A DNA stretch of 64,000 nt from Hoeflea ulvae (lineage in GTDB: Bacteria; Pseudomonadota; Alphaproteobacteria; Rhizobiales; Rhizobiaceae), in the NCBI RefSeq assembly GCF_026619435.1, contig NZ_JAOVZQ010000001.1, positions 255,501 through 319,500 on the forward strand. Direction: 5' to 3'. Under the pieces are notes generated by a model. It did not search any database. It worked only from the letters and a program-made list of their open reading frames with translations, and was not told where the DNA came from. Shown one piece after another: positions 54,043 through 63,145 of the stretch. The translations under genes and the position numbers were made by a program. The stretch's first letter is position 1, and each line of letters begins with the position of its first letter.

Positions 54043-54549
54043 ATGAGCGCATTAACTATAGACATACGGCATGCCGAACCGCGGGATGCCGAAGCCATCG
54101 CGGGCACCCATCGGGTTGCCTGGAGCCATGCCTATGCCGGAATTCTGCCCTACAAGGCACTGCGCCACATGCTCGAGCGGCGCAATGTCGGCTGGTGGCG
54201 GCGCGCCATCCGCGGCTCGACCTCGATTCTGGTTCTCGATGTCGGCGGCACCATTGCCGGCTACGCCACGCTGGGGCTGAACCGGGCCCGCTCGCTGCCG
54301 CAGGAAGGCGAGATTTACGAGCTCTATCTCAAGCCAGAATATCAGGGCGTCGGGCTGGGCAAGCGGCTCTTCGCCGAAGCCCGGCAACTGCTTGAATCGC
54401 TCGGCTGCAAGGGCGCGGTGGTCTGGTGTCTCGAGGACAATCATGCCTCCGTCGATTTCTACCGGTTCCAGGGCGGCCGCGATGTGGCCGAGGGACACGA
54501 GACCTTTGATGGCAAGACACTCAAGAAACTCGCCTTTGTCTGGGCCTGA
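54043..54549 (+). CDS. GNAT-family N-acetyltransferase
   Basis: A 168-aa acetyltransferase. The N-terminus has IDIRHAEPRDAEAIAGTHRV, and the acetyl-CoA loop is EYQGVGLGKRLFAEARQLLE. AVVWCLEDNHASVDFYRFQG is the family end. The substrate is unknown. A CtrA-type box lies about 100 bp upstream and could control it. Confidence 0.87.
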   Translation: MSALTIDIRHAEPRDAEAIAGTHRVAWSHAYAGILPYKALRHMLERRNVGWWRRAIRGSTSILVLDVGGTIAGYATLGLNRARSLPQEGEIYELYLKPEYQGVGLGKRLFAEARQLLESLGCKGAVVWCLEDNHASVDFYRFQGGRDVAEGHETFDGKTLKKLAFVWA

Positions 54550-54744
54550 CCGCTGCATTTGACCGGTCACGCCGAAAGTCCTGTTGCGCTGCGGCAGGTT
54601 TCGCTTTATTTCCGGAGCACAACCGGTGTGCCGCAGGTCAGCTTGGCCGTGCAGAGGCATACCGGGCCCTGAATTGACGCATGAACCTTTGGCCCTGGTC
54701 TCCCTCCCGGGCACGGCATGCAAAATATCCGGATTGGAGCGATC

Positions 54745-55278
54745 ATGCGCCTGGACGCCATCAGCATCGGCGAGAACCCGCCACACGACGTCAATGTCAT
54801 CGTTGAGGTGCCGGTCGGCGGCCAGCCGATCAAGTACGAGATGGACAAGGACGCCGGCATGCTGGTGGTCGACCGTTTTCTCTACACACCGATGACCTAT
54901 CCGGGCAATTACGGCTTCGTGCCGCATACCCTGTCCGATGACGGCGACCCGATCGACGTGCTGGTCTGCAACACCCGGCCGCTGATCCCGGGCTGCCTGA
55001 TCAATGTCCGGCCGATCGGCGTCTTGGTGATGGAAGACAATGCCGGACAGGACGAGAAGATCATCGCGGTGCCGTCAGCGCATCTGACCCAGCGCTATTC
55101 CAAGGTCATCGATTACACCGACATGCCGGAAATCACGCTGCAGCAGATCGAGCATTTCTTCGAGCACTACAAGGATCTCGAACCCGGCAAATGGGTCAAG
55201 ATCGGCGGCTGGCGCAATGCCGAAACCGCGCGCAAGCTCATCGTCGAATCGATCGAGCGGGCCAAGACCAAGGGCTGA
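54745..55278 (+). CDS. ppa: Inorganic pyrophosphatase
   Basis: A 177-aa class I pyrophosphatase. The signature is [11 protein letters not shown], with the metal-binding acids, and [16 protein letters not shown] before it. ATG 54745 gives the family N-terminus MRLDAISIG; a start at 54718 adds nine unsupported residues. It hydrolyses pyrophosphate to drive biosynthesis. Confidence 0.96.
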   Translation: MRLDAISIGENPPHDVNVIVEVPVGGQPIKYEMDKDAGMLVVDRFLYTPMTYPGNYGFVPHTLSDDGDPIDVLVCNTRPLIPGCLINVRPIGVLVMEDNAGQDEKIIAVPSAHLTQRYSKVIDYTDMPEITLQQIEHFFEHYKDLEPGKWVKIGGWRNAETARKLIVESIERAKTKG

Positions 55279-55311
55279 GCCTACGGGCCGGGGCCAAAGT
55301 CGGGACCAAAG

Positions 55312-55608
55312 TCAGACAAGACTCTTTATCGCTGCGACAAGATCATCCGGATCGCCATCGATGCGGAGGGTCTTGCTGCGGCTTGTCTCGCCCGAGACGA
55401 CCGTGACGGTGGATTTTGCGATCTTGAGCCGCTTGGCGATCAGCTTTTCCAGCGCCCGATTGGCCTTGTTGTTTTCGGCCACCGCGCGCACCCGCGCCTT
55501 GAGCCGGACCACGCCCGCCGCATCCGCGACCAGCCCGTCTATTGCGTCAAGCGAGGATGCCGGTGTCAGCCGGACGCCGAGATCGACAGCGCCGTCGCCT
55601 GGTTTCAA
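55312..55608 (-). CDS. DUF167/YggU-family protein
   Basis: A small protein (98 aa from TTG 55608). The family core is seen: VDLGVRLTPASSLDAIDGL, RLKARVRAVAENNKANRALE and KLIAKRLKIAKSTVTVVSGE. There is no ATG in a suitable place. A CTG at 55620 overlaps the yggT stop and would give an N-terminus that fits relatives better. Translation is probably coupled to yggT. The function of DUF167 is unknown. Confidence 0.8.
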   Translation of the reverse strand: MKPGDGAVDLGVRLTPASSLDAIDGLVADAAGVVRLKARVRAVAENNKANRALEKLIAKRLKIAKSTVTVVSGETSRSKTLRIDGDPDDLVAAIKSLV

Positions 55609-55616
55609 CCAGTCGC

Positions 55617-55907
55617 TCAGAAGAACATCGGCGCGACCGAGGTCGCCAGGAAGGTGCGCACGAAGAAGATCGCGATCAGCAGGATGATCGGCGAGATGTC
55701 GAGCCCGCCCAGATCCGGCATGATCCGCCGGATCGGCCTGAGCGCCGGTTCGGTCGCCTTGTACAGGAATTCGCCGATCATGCCGACGAAGCGGTTGTTC
55801 GAATTGACCACGTTGAAGGCGTAGAGCCAGGAGAAAATGGCACTGCCGATGATGATCCAGGTGTAAAGGCCCAGCACCATGTCGATCGTTTGAAACACTG
55901 CAATCAT
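55617..55907 (-). CDS. yggT: YggT-family membrane protein
   Basis: A 96-aa inner-membrane protein with two helices (9-33, 70-92). YGGT features are [20 protein letters not shown], then [20 protein letters not shown] and [14 protein letters not shown]. YggT often lies next to DUF167. The role is unclear, with a link to cell division and ion balance. The longer upstream frame is a shadow of the divergent MFS gene. Confidence 0.9.
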   Translation of the reverse strand: MIAVFQTIDMVLGLYTWIIIGSAIFSWLYAFNVVNSNNRFVGMIGEFLYKATEPALRPIRRIMPDLGGLDISPIILLIAIFFVRTFLATSVAPMFF

Positions 55908-56072
55908 GAGATTCTCCGGCTGTTCTTCGCGAGACAGACATGTAGACATTGAAACCGCGTGCGGCAAGAGCGCAGGCTGCGATCGGTCCGGGCGCGCCGG
56001 GCCGGGCGCCGGCAGCCGGACCGGCGGGAGCACAAGAAAGTGGCGCGCGGCGACGGCTCGTGTATAGCTCCG

Positions 56073-57395
56073 ATGCACCAACCGGAAACACACCATGCAA
56101 TCCCCCTTCTGGCGGAAGACCGTTTTGCCGCTTTTCGGCATCGCCCCTTCACCTATTATTTCGCCGCACGCTTCCTGTCCTCCTTCGGGCTCCAGATCAT
56201 CAGCGTCTCCGTCGGCTGGCAGATCTACGACCTGACCCGCGACCCGTTTGACCTCGGCCTGGTGGGCCTGATTCAGTTCATGCCGGCGCTGGTGCTGCTG
56301 TTGTTCACCGGTGCTGCCGCCGACCGCTATGGCCGCCGCACCATCATGCTGATCAGCGAGATCGTCATCGGGCTTTGCGCCGCCGCCTTTGTCTATTTCG
56401 CCTGGCGCGGCCTGACCTCGCCGCTGCCGATCTTTGCCGTGCTGCTGGTCATCGGCATCGCCCGGGCGTTTTTCGCCCCGGCCTCGCAATCGCTGGCGCC
56501 CAATCTGGTGCCGGCGCGCAATCTGCCCAATGCAATTGCCTGGAATTCGACCTCCTGGCAGACCGCCACCATTGTCGGCCCGGTCGCCGGCGGCTTGCTC
56601 TACGGTCTGGGCGCCATGGTGCCCTATCTGACCGCCTTCGTCTTTCTCGCACTCGCCATCACCGCGCTTGCCCTGGTGCCGCCGCCGCTGCAACGCTCGC
56701 GCGGCCAGGCCCAGAGCTGGAAGGCGCTGGTCGCCGGCTTCAGCTATGTCCGCAATCAGAAGATCGTGCTCGGCGCCATCTCGCTCGACATGTTTGCCGT
56801 GCTTCTGGGCGGGGCAATCGCGCTGATGCCGGTCTTTGCCCGCGACGTGCTGGACCTGGGGCCCTGGGGGCTCGGTTTCCTGCGCGCCAGCCCGGGCATC
56901 GGCGCCATCGGCATGGCCATCTATCTGGCCTCGCGGCCGATCCGCCGCCATGCCGGCCGGGCGATGTTCATCGCCGTCGGTGTCTTTGGCGCGGCAACCA
57001 TGGTGTTCGGCCTGTCGAAATCGCTGCCGCTTACCATGGCGGCGCTGATCGTCATGGGCGCCTCCGACATGATCTCGGTCTATGTCCGGCAGAGCCTGGT
57101 GCAATTGTGGACGCCCGACGAGCTGCGCGGCCGGGTCAGCGCGGTCAACATGGTCTTCATCGGCGCATCCAACGAGCTCGGCGAGTTCCGCGCCGGCCTG
57201 ATGGCCTCGCTGATCGGGCCGATTGCCGCCGTCGTCATCGGCGGCGCCGGAACGCTGGCCGTGGCGCTGGCCTGGAGTTTCGGCTTTCCGCAATTGCGCC
57301 AGATCGAATCGCTCGACAAGGACGCCGAGGAAAGCCGGGCGGCACTCAGGGCCGAACTTGACCGGCAGCCAAAGGCGCGCCCGGGACCAGGCTGA
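56073..57395 (+). CDS. MFS transporter (EntS/MFS_3-type exporter)
   Basis: A 440-aa transporter of the MFS family with about 12 helices. ATG 56073 ([13 protein letters not shown]) is chosen; the extra N-terminus in the longer frame is Arg-rich and improbable. The MFS signature [12 protein letters not shown] is present. The group includes enterobactin exporter EntS; the substrate is not known. It is divergent from yggT. Confidence 0.9.
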   Translation: MHQPETHHAIPLLAEDRFAAFRHRPFTYYFAARFLSSFGLQIISVSVGWQIYDLTRDPFDLGLVGLIQFMPALVLLLFTGAAADRYGRRTIMLISEIVIGLCAAAFVYFAWRGLTSPLPIFAVLLVIGIARAFFAPASQSLAPNLVPARNLPNAIAWNSTSWQTATIVGPVAGGLLYGLGAMVPYLTAFVFLALAITALALVPPPLQRSRGQAQSWKALVAGFSYVRNQKIVLGAISLDMFAVLLGGAIALMPVFARDVLDLGPWGLGFLRASPGIGAIGMAIYLASRPIRRHAGRAMFIAVGVFGAATMVFGLSKSLPLTMAALIVMGASDMISVYVRQSLVQLWTPDELRGRVSAVNMVFIGASNELGEFRAGLMASLIGPIAAVVIGGAGTLAVALAWSFGFPQLRQIESLDKDAEESRAALRAELDRQPKARPGPG

Positions 57396-57425
57396 CGCAG
57401 CATCAGGTGCCGCGCCCGGTCCGTA

Positions 57426-57911
57426 TCAGTCCGTGTCGCCGGCGGCGTCACCGTCGGCAATGCCTGCGGCTGCCAGCGCGCGCTGCCGCGCCAGCACCCG
57501 CTCCCGGCTCGACACCCCCATCAGATCGGCGATCCGCCACACCACATGGTCTTCCAGCTCGTGCCGGTAGCCATCGGCATAGGCCAGATGCCAGAGCAGC
57601 TCGATGAAATGGACTTTCGCGTCCGCATCCAGCGCCCGGTTGAGCACGCTGGTGAAGGCAAACAGATCGACCGCTTCCCGGTCCGCCTGTTCGCCCGCCT
57701 CGATCAGCTGCCGCATCTCCGCGCCGCTGACGCCATATTCCTCGATGATCAGCGATTTGAGCTTTTCCGACTCGACCTCGTCGACCACGCCATCGGCGCC
57801 GATGACATGGAAGAACAGCGCGACGGCGGCGACATCGGGATCGCTGGCGTCGGGCGTTTCCGGACGCTCGGCACGCAATCCGTTCAGGAATGTGCGCAGT
57901 TGTTCAAGCAT
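57426..57911 (-). CDS. TerB-family (tellurite-resistance-like) protein
   Basis: A 161-aa protein of the TerB-like (DUF533-related) helical fold. Residues ALFFHVIGADGVVDEVESEK and LLWHLAYADGYRHELEDHVV carry the acidic repeats typical of the family. TerB domains bind metal and occur in membrane-associated stress systems; resistance is not implied. It is the last gene, 23 bp after hemY on the same strand. Confidence 0.88.
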   Translation of the reverse strand: MLEQLRTFLNGLRAERPETPDASDPDVAAVALFFHVIGADGVVDEVESEKLKSLIIEEYGVSGAEMRQLIEAGEQADREAVDLFAFTSVLNRALDADAKVHFIELLWHLAYADGYRHELEDHVVWRIADLMGVSSRERVLARQRALAAAGIADGDAAGDTD

Positions 57912-57934
57912 TCAGATTTCCTTTCACCGCACTC

Positions 57935-59764
57935 TCAGAACAACCGGAACCGGCCCGGCTTTTCCGGTTCGGCATTGACATCAATCCCCGGATCGTCGGG
58001 ACGATGGGTCAGAAAGGCTGCTTCCTTGGCCCGCGCGTCCTCTTCCGGATCCGCCGGAGTAGCGGGCGCATCGGCTTCTGCCGCAGCTTCTTCGGGCGCC
58101 GGGGCCGTAGACGCATCGGCTGCCGGCACCGTGGCCTTGGCGGTCTTGTCCTCGTCATGCGGGACCGGCGCGTCTGCCTTGCCGTCGGAACCATTTGGCG
58201 CAGCTGCAGCCGCTACAAGCTTTGGCTGCGGTTTCGACTCCGGCTCGGCATCGGGTTGGGCGATCGGAGACGGCTTGACTGACGGTGCTTCGTCGGCTTT
58301 CGAAATCACCACGGGCGGCTCCGCTTCAGGCTCCTCAACCGCCGGCTTGACCGCCTCCATGGCGACCGTGGTCGGCGCGCCGGCCAGACCATCGGGTCCG
58401 CGCACCGGCGGCAGGCTTGCCATGGCGCGCTCGAAGGGCTCGCCCTGCGGTTCGTTGTCCAGGCTCGGACCGGCCAGCTGCTCGACCGGCACCTTCCATT
58501 CGAACGCGTCGAGCTTGCCTGTGACCGGCGAGACCGGTTCCCAGCTTTCCGACACATAGCCGTCCGCCGTCCAGGCCGGATCCCGCGGCGCCCGCACGGC
58601 CTGGCTCAGCCAGTGCCGAACGCGACCCTGATCGCCGGTTTCGGCTTCCTCGATATCGGCCAGCAGCAGATAGAGGCCCTCGCAGGGCTGCAAACGCGCT
58701 GCCGCCTGGGCTTTCTCGCGGGCCAGATCGAACTGATGCGCCTCCAGGGCGGCGCGGGCGACGGCCTCGAAGGACAGCGCATTCATCGGCCTGAGCTTTT
58801 CCAGCCGCTCGGCGCGCTTGAGCCGGTCACCGGAGGTGTCACCCATGCGGGCATGGACATAGGCCTCGGCAATCTCGGGATGCGGCTGGGTTTTCCAGGC
58901 CGATTCGAGGATCTTGGCGGCCTTGCGCAGATTGTCCTGACGCAGCAGCGCCTTGGTTGCGACAACGGCGGCAGGCGGGAAGGCCGGCGCCAGCTTGAGC
59001 GCAGCCAGCGCATCATCGCGGGCGGAGGCCGGATCAGCGTCAACATTTTCGCGGCCGCGCGCCGTCAGCAGCACCGCCTTGGTGCGGTCGGCCTCTGACG
59101 CCTCGACGGTGCCCGCCTGGCGCTGACGTTCGAGCAGGCGAAGCGCCTCGTCCCATTTGCCCTCGCGGGTCCGGTAGGCAAGCGCCGCCGAGCCTGCCCA
59201 CGGCAGTTGCGGCGCCTGTTCGGCGGCAGTCTCGGCATAATGCTGGGCTGCCTCGTCCGCGCCCTGTCGCTTGGCTTCGAGATAGAGCCCGCGCAGCCCC
59301 AGAAGCTTGGTCTCCGGGTCCTCGGCCATGGCTTCAAACAGCTTGCGGGCCTCCTCGTGACGGCCCTCGATCAGTGCGGCCTGCACATCGAGCAGATGAA
59401 TCAGCGGCTCCTGATCCGCCTTCAGCAGCCCCTTGGTGCGCTTGTTCATCTTGCGCGCCATGGCCGCATCTCCCGCGCCTGCCGCCAGCAAGCCGGTTGA
59501 CAGCGCCTGGTAACCCCGGTCACGCTTGTTGGCGCGGAAATAGCGGCTCACGGTGCGCGGCGACAGCAGGATCGCGCGGATCAGCCACCAGCTGATCATG
59601 ATCGCCGCAATCAGCGAGGCGATGACAGTGACCGCGGTCATCAGCGACATTTCGATACGGCGGTCCTGCCAGACAATGAAAAGATCGCCCGGCCGGTCTG
59701 CAAGCCAGGCAAAGCCGAAGCCGAGGGCCAGAACCAGCGCAACAAAGAACAATAAACGAATCAT
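57935..59764 (-). CDS. hemY: HemY-like TPR membrane protein of the heme cluster
   Basis: A 609-aa inner-membrane protein with two N-terminal helices (about 3-22, 42-62) and TPR-like helices in the middle (residues 70-430). The C-terminal 170 residues are acidic low complexity. HemY homologues of this type accompany hemC/hemD, but their role in heme synthesis is not settled. It follows the mitofilin-like gene by 10 bp. Confidence 0.88.
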   Translation of the reverse strand: MIRLLFFVALVLALGFGFAWLADRPGDLFIVWQDRRIEMSLMTAVTVIASLIAAIMISWWLIRAILLSPRTVSRYFRANKRDRGYQALSTGLLAAGAGDAAMARKMNKRTKGLLKADQEPLIHLLDVQAALIEGRHEEARKLFEAMAEDPETKLLGLRGLYLEAKRQGADEAAQHYAETAAEQAPQLPWAGSAALAYRTREGKWDEALRLLERQRQAGTVEASEADRTKAVLLTARGRENVDADPASARDDALAALKLAPAFPPAAVVATKALLRQDNLRKAAKILESAWKTQPHPEIAEAYVHARMGDTSGDRLKRAERLEKLRPMNALSFEAVARAALEAHQFDLAREKAQAAARLQPCEGLYLLLADIEEAETGDQGRVRHWLSQAVRAPRDPAWTADGYVSESWEPVSPVTGKLDAFEWKVPVEQLAGPSLDNEPQGEPFERAMASLPPVRGPDGLAGAPTTVAMEAVKPAVEEPEAEPPVVISKADEAPSVKPSPIAQPDAEPESKPQPKLVAAAAAPNGSDGKADAPVPHDEDKTAKATVPAADASTAPAPEEAAAEADAPATPADPEEDARAKEAAFLTHRPDDPGIDVNAEPEKPGRFRLF

Positions 59765-59774
59765 GATGCGTCTC

Positions 59775-61289
59775 CTAGTTGGCCGGGGTTTCGGCCGGGG
59801 CAGCTGCGACAGCCGGCGCCATCGAGGCGACGATCAGCATCTCGACCCGGGCGCGCGCGGCCAGCGCCTCGCCAAAATCGGACGCGGCACGGCGCGACGC
59901 CTCGGGCAATGTGTTCCACTCCGTCAGCGCGCCATCGAGATTGCCTTCCAGCAACCGCGCCTCGGCCCGCGCCGCAATGGCCTCGGCACTGTCGCCCTCG
60001 ACATCGCCGACCTTGCGCACCTTGACCACCGACATGGCGCTCGACATCAGCCTGTCGACCAGTCCGGCGTTTTCATCCACCGGCTCGGCGGCTGCGATCG
60101 CCCTGCTGGCGGCATCGGGGAAACCCTCGATCAGCTCGGAGCGGCTGGGCACGCCGCGGGCGGCCAGGTCCCTGAGTTCGGGCACCGCCGGATCATCCGG
60201 CGCCACGGAGGCGAAGGCTTCAAGCTCGGGCATGAACGGGCCGCCGCGATCAATGGCCGATTTGAGCCCGGCTGCGGCAATGGCGCGGGCCAGATCAATC
60301 TGCCTGCCCGGCTCACCCAGCTGCTGGCTGAGCTCGGTCTGGACCTGTTCGATCTCGGCGATCTTGCCCGACAGGGCTTCGGTGCGGCTCTGAAGCTCGG
60401 CAATGCTGTCCTGCAGGCCGCTCTGCGCTGCCTGCAGCTCGGAGACCGTGCCTGACAATACAGGGTCCGGGGCAGGATCGGCGGCACCGGTGCTGCCGGC
60501 CTGTTCAAGCGAGGCGATTTCGGCTTCGACAGCGGAAAGGCGGGACTGCAACGCCTCGGTCACGCCGGGGTCCGGCGCTTCGCCGCTGCCTGCGGACGGC
60601 AGGTCCTGAACCGCGGTTTCCAGACTGTCGAGCCGCGCCGAGAGCTGGGCCGAGATATCGGTCGCTCCGGCGCTGGCCGATTCAGCCATCTGCGTGGAGA
60701 GAGTGTCGACTGTGCCCGACAGGGCCTCGACCTTAGCAGTCAGCGCAGACACCTGGGCGCTGTCGCTTGCCGGAACCGGGAGCAGGCCGCCCGATTGCAA
60801 GGCATAGCCGCCACCCAGCGCGATCACCGCGCCGATCACGCCCGACGCCACCATGCCCAGTCCACCGCCACGCTTTTCTGCCGCATCCGGCTTGCTGCCG
60901 GCCGGCGGCGTCTTGCGCTCGGTGTCACCTGGGCTGCCCTTGCCGGTGTCCTTGGTCGTGTCTTTTGCCGTGTCCGCGAGTTTTGCATCGAGTTTTGCCG
61001 CCGAAGCTGCAGCAGCATCGGTCTTGCCGTCGGAACCCGGCTTTGCCGTGCTGTCGGTCTTGGGCTTGTCCGGCGTCACCGTAGCCCCGGGTTTGGCCGA
61101 TGTTTTTACGTCATCGGTTTTTGAAACCGCCGGTGTCGACTTGGCCGGCCCAGGTTTTGGCGCAGCGGCTGCGGCTGCCGCCGGCTTGGCGGCCGTCTCC
61201 TCGGTCTTCGGCGTCACATCGGTGGCGTCGAGATCGATGGTGACCGGTTTGGGCGATTTGGAGTGTCGCGGGGTAGGGCCCTTGTTCAT
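59775..61289 (-). CDS. Mitofilin/Mic60-like membrane protein of the hem cluster
   Basis: A 504-aa protein: residues 1-140 are an Ala/Pro/Lys/Thr-rich cytosolic segment, then a helix at about 144-170 (LGMVASGVIGAVIALGGGY). Residues 175-340 are a coiled coil, and the C-terminal mitofilin domain follows (LMSSAMSVVKVRKVGDVEGD). Alphaproteobacterial Mic60 homologues lie next to hem genes and shape intracytoplasmic membrane. Family membership is from this layout. Confidence 0.82.
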   Translation of the reverse strand: MNKGPTPRHSKSPKPVTIDLDATDVTPKTEETAAKPAAAAAAAPKPGPAKSTPAVSKTDDVKTSAKPGATVTPDKPKTDSTAKPGSDGKTDAAAASAAKLDAKLADTAKDTTKDTGKGSPGDTERKTPPAGSKPDAAEKRGGGLGMVASGVIGAVIALGGGYALQSGGLLPVPASDSAQVSALTAKVEALSGTVDTLSTQMAESASAGATDISAQLSARLDSLETAVQDLPSAGSGEAPDPGVTEALQSRLSAVEAEIASLEQAGSTGAADPAPDPVLSGTVSELQAAQSGLQDSIAELQSRTEALSGKIAEIEQVQTELSQQLGEPGRQIDLARAIAAAGLKSAIDRGGPFMPELEAFASVAPDDPAVPELRDLAARGVPSRSELIEGFPDAASRAIAAAEPVDENAGLVDRLMSSAMSVVKVRKVGDVEGDSAEAIAARAEARLLEGNLDGALTEWNTLPEASRRAASDFGEALAARARVEMLIVASMAPAVAAAPAETPAN

Positions 61290-61376
61290 GGCATATCCTG
61301 CTTGATCTGGTTACGGCGGGATCGATACCGCACTGCTTTCGCAGTCTGGAACAATCCCGGCCAAGATGTCCGCAAA

Positions 61377-62137
61377 TCAGCCCAACGAAGCCAGTGATGC
61401 AAGCAGGCTGTCCTCGTCGGGTCGCTGAGCGATGATGCTCCGTCTCTGCCACGGATCGGGCAATTCCGTGGCAATGGCCTGCGAAAGACAGACAAATCGC
61501 GCCGATTCAAGCCTTTCACCCAGTTCATTGCCCTTAAAAAGACCGCAAAACCTGCGTGCGGCATTGGCCGAATAGAGCAACACCAGATCCGGCGCGGGTG
61601 ACAATATGTCTGATTTTAAAAAGTCAGTTGTATAACTTATTTCGTCCATTTTGTAGCATTCGAGCACCACAAGCGCCTCACGGGCAGCGGCAAAAACCTC
61701 TTCAAGCGTCGTCGTGCGCGGCACTCCGGCAAGATAGACCAGCGGAGTCCTGCTGCGAGACTCAGTTGCCTGACTGTCCGCCTGGGGGCGGTCCTCTCGC
61801 GGATGATGGAGCGGGCAAGCGCCTCGGCCGTGCCCTGGCCTTCGAGGATATCGCCAAAGCCCGCCTTGCGCGCGGCCTCCGCCGTGGCCGGGCCGACCAC
61901 ATGCACCGGCAGCTCGCGAAATCCCGGCGCGGGCCCACCGGATCCCTCGAACAGGGCCAGGGCCCGGGCGCTGGTGGCAATGAATCCGGCAATTGTCCCG
62001 GCCGGTGGCAGGTCATCCGGCGTGGCGACGACCCGGGACCTGAACAACGGCATCAGCACCGGATCATGGCCGAGATCGGTGAGCCTCCGGGCCGTTCTCG
62101 ATCCGGCCTGTCCGGGCCGTGTGACCAGAACACGCAT
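61377..62137 (-). pseudogene. hemD: Uroporphyrinogen-III synthase with one-base frameshift
   Basis: The N-terminal part (VLVTRPGQAGSRTARRLTDLG ... TAEALARSIIRERTAP, ending near 61790) and the C-terminal part (TPLVYLAGVPRTTTLEEVF ... DEDSLLASLASLG, ending 61377) are in different frames. They join if one base is added in the G5/C5 run at 61784-61788. HemD closes hydroxymethylbilane to uroporphyrinogen III and is required for heme, so a sequencing error in the homopolymer or a real frameshift are both possible. It lies 8 bp after hemC. Confidence 0.85.
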
Positions 62138-62145
62138 GGCCGGGT

Positions 62146-63069
62146 TCAGTCCCAGCTTTCGAAGAAGCCGGGTCCGGCCTTCGCGCGAGCCTCGTCGCCC
62201 GCCGCCCGGCCCAGGGCTGCGGCGTCGGAGGCCAGACCTTCGGCTTTCACCTGGTGCCAGACGGAACCGTCCGGCGTCAGAATCATGCCGGAAAACGAGA
62301 TCCGGTCGCCTGAAACCCGCGCAAGACCGGCAATCGGCGTCCGGCAGGAACCGTCCAGCGCCGCCAGGAACGCCCGCTCGCAAGCCAGCGCCGACTGCGT
62401 GTCGGCATGGTTGATCGGAGCCAGCAAACCGGCCACCCGCGCATCATCGGTCCGCGCCTCGATGCAGATCGCGCCCTGCCCCGGCGCCGGAGGAAAGCTT
62501 TCGGGGTCGAGCAGCTCGGTGATCACCTCGGTATTGCCGAGCCGTTTCAGCCCGGCATGGGCCAGAAGCGTGGCGTCGACCTGACCCTCTTCCAGCTTGC
62601 GCAACCGGGTTTCCACCTGGCCGCGAAAGGTGATCACCGACAGATCCGGCCGCAGCCGCCGGATCAGCGCCTGGCGCCTGAGCGATGACGATCCGACCAC
62701 GGCATTGAGTGGCAGATCGGCCAGCCGTTGCGCCGTGCGGCCGATAAAGGCATCACGCACATCCTCGCGCTCGAGAAAAGCCACCAGCCCAAGTCCTTCG
62801 GGCAGCGCCGTCGGCATGTCCTTGGTTGAATGCACCGCCAGATCCAGCCGCCCGTCGCTCAATTGCTCCTCGAGTTCCTCGGTGAACAGGCCCTTGCCGC
62901 CGATCTCCGACAGCGGCCGGTCGGTGATCCGGTCGCCCTTGGTCGACAGCACCACGATCTCGAAGGCTTCTTCCGGCAGGTCATGCGCCACCATCAGCCG
63001 GGCGCGCGTTTCCGACGCCTGCGCCAGTGCCAGCGGGCTGCCACGGGTTCCGATGCGGTAAGGTTTCAT
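62146..63069 (-). CDS. hemC: Hydroxymethylbilane synthase
   Basis: A 307-aa enzyme linking four porphobilinogens. The cofactor-binding cysteine is in [11 protein letters not shown] (Cys242). [14 protein letters not shown] is the N-terminus and [14 protein letters not shown] carries the catalytic Asp. ATG 63069 is chosen over the in-frame TTG at 63075. It is the first gene of the hem operon, divergent from tsaD. Confidence 0.96.
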   Translation of the reverse strand: MKPYRIGTRGSPLALAQASETRARLMVAHDLPEEAFEIVVLSTKGDRITDRPLSEIGGKGLFTEELEEQLSDGRLDLAVHSTKDMPTALPEGLGLVAFLEREDVRDAFIGRTAQRLADLPLNAVVGSSSLRRQALIRRLRPDLSVITFRGQVETRLRKLEEGQVDATLLAHAGLKRLGNTEVITELLDPESFPPAPGQGAICIEARTDDARVAGLLAPINHADTQSALACERAFLAALDGSCRTPIAGLARVSGDRISFSGMILTPDGSVWHQVKAEGLASDAAALGRAAGDEARAKAGPGFFESWD

Positions 63070-63145
63070 TTGCAAGACATCCGTTCCGTTGTTACCGACA
63101 AACAGGTATCGGGATCATCCCGCGAGCGCAACGACAGAGACAGGC

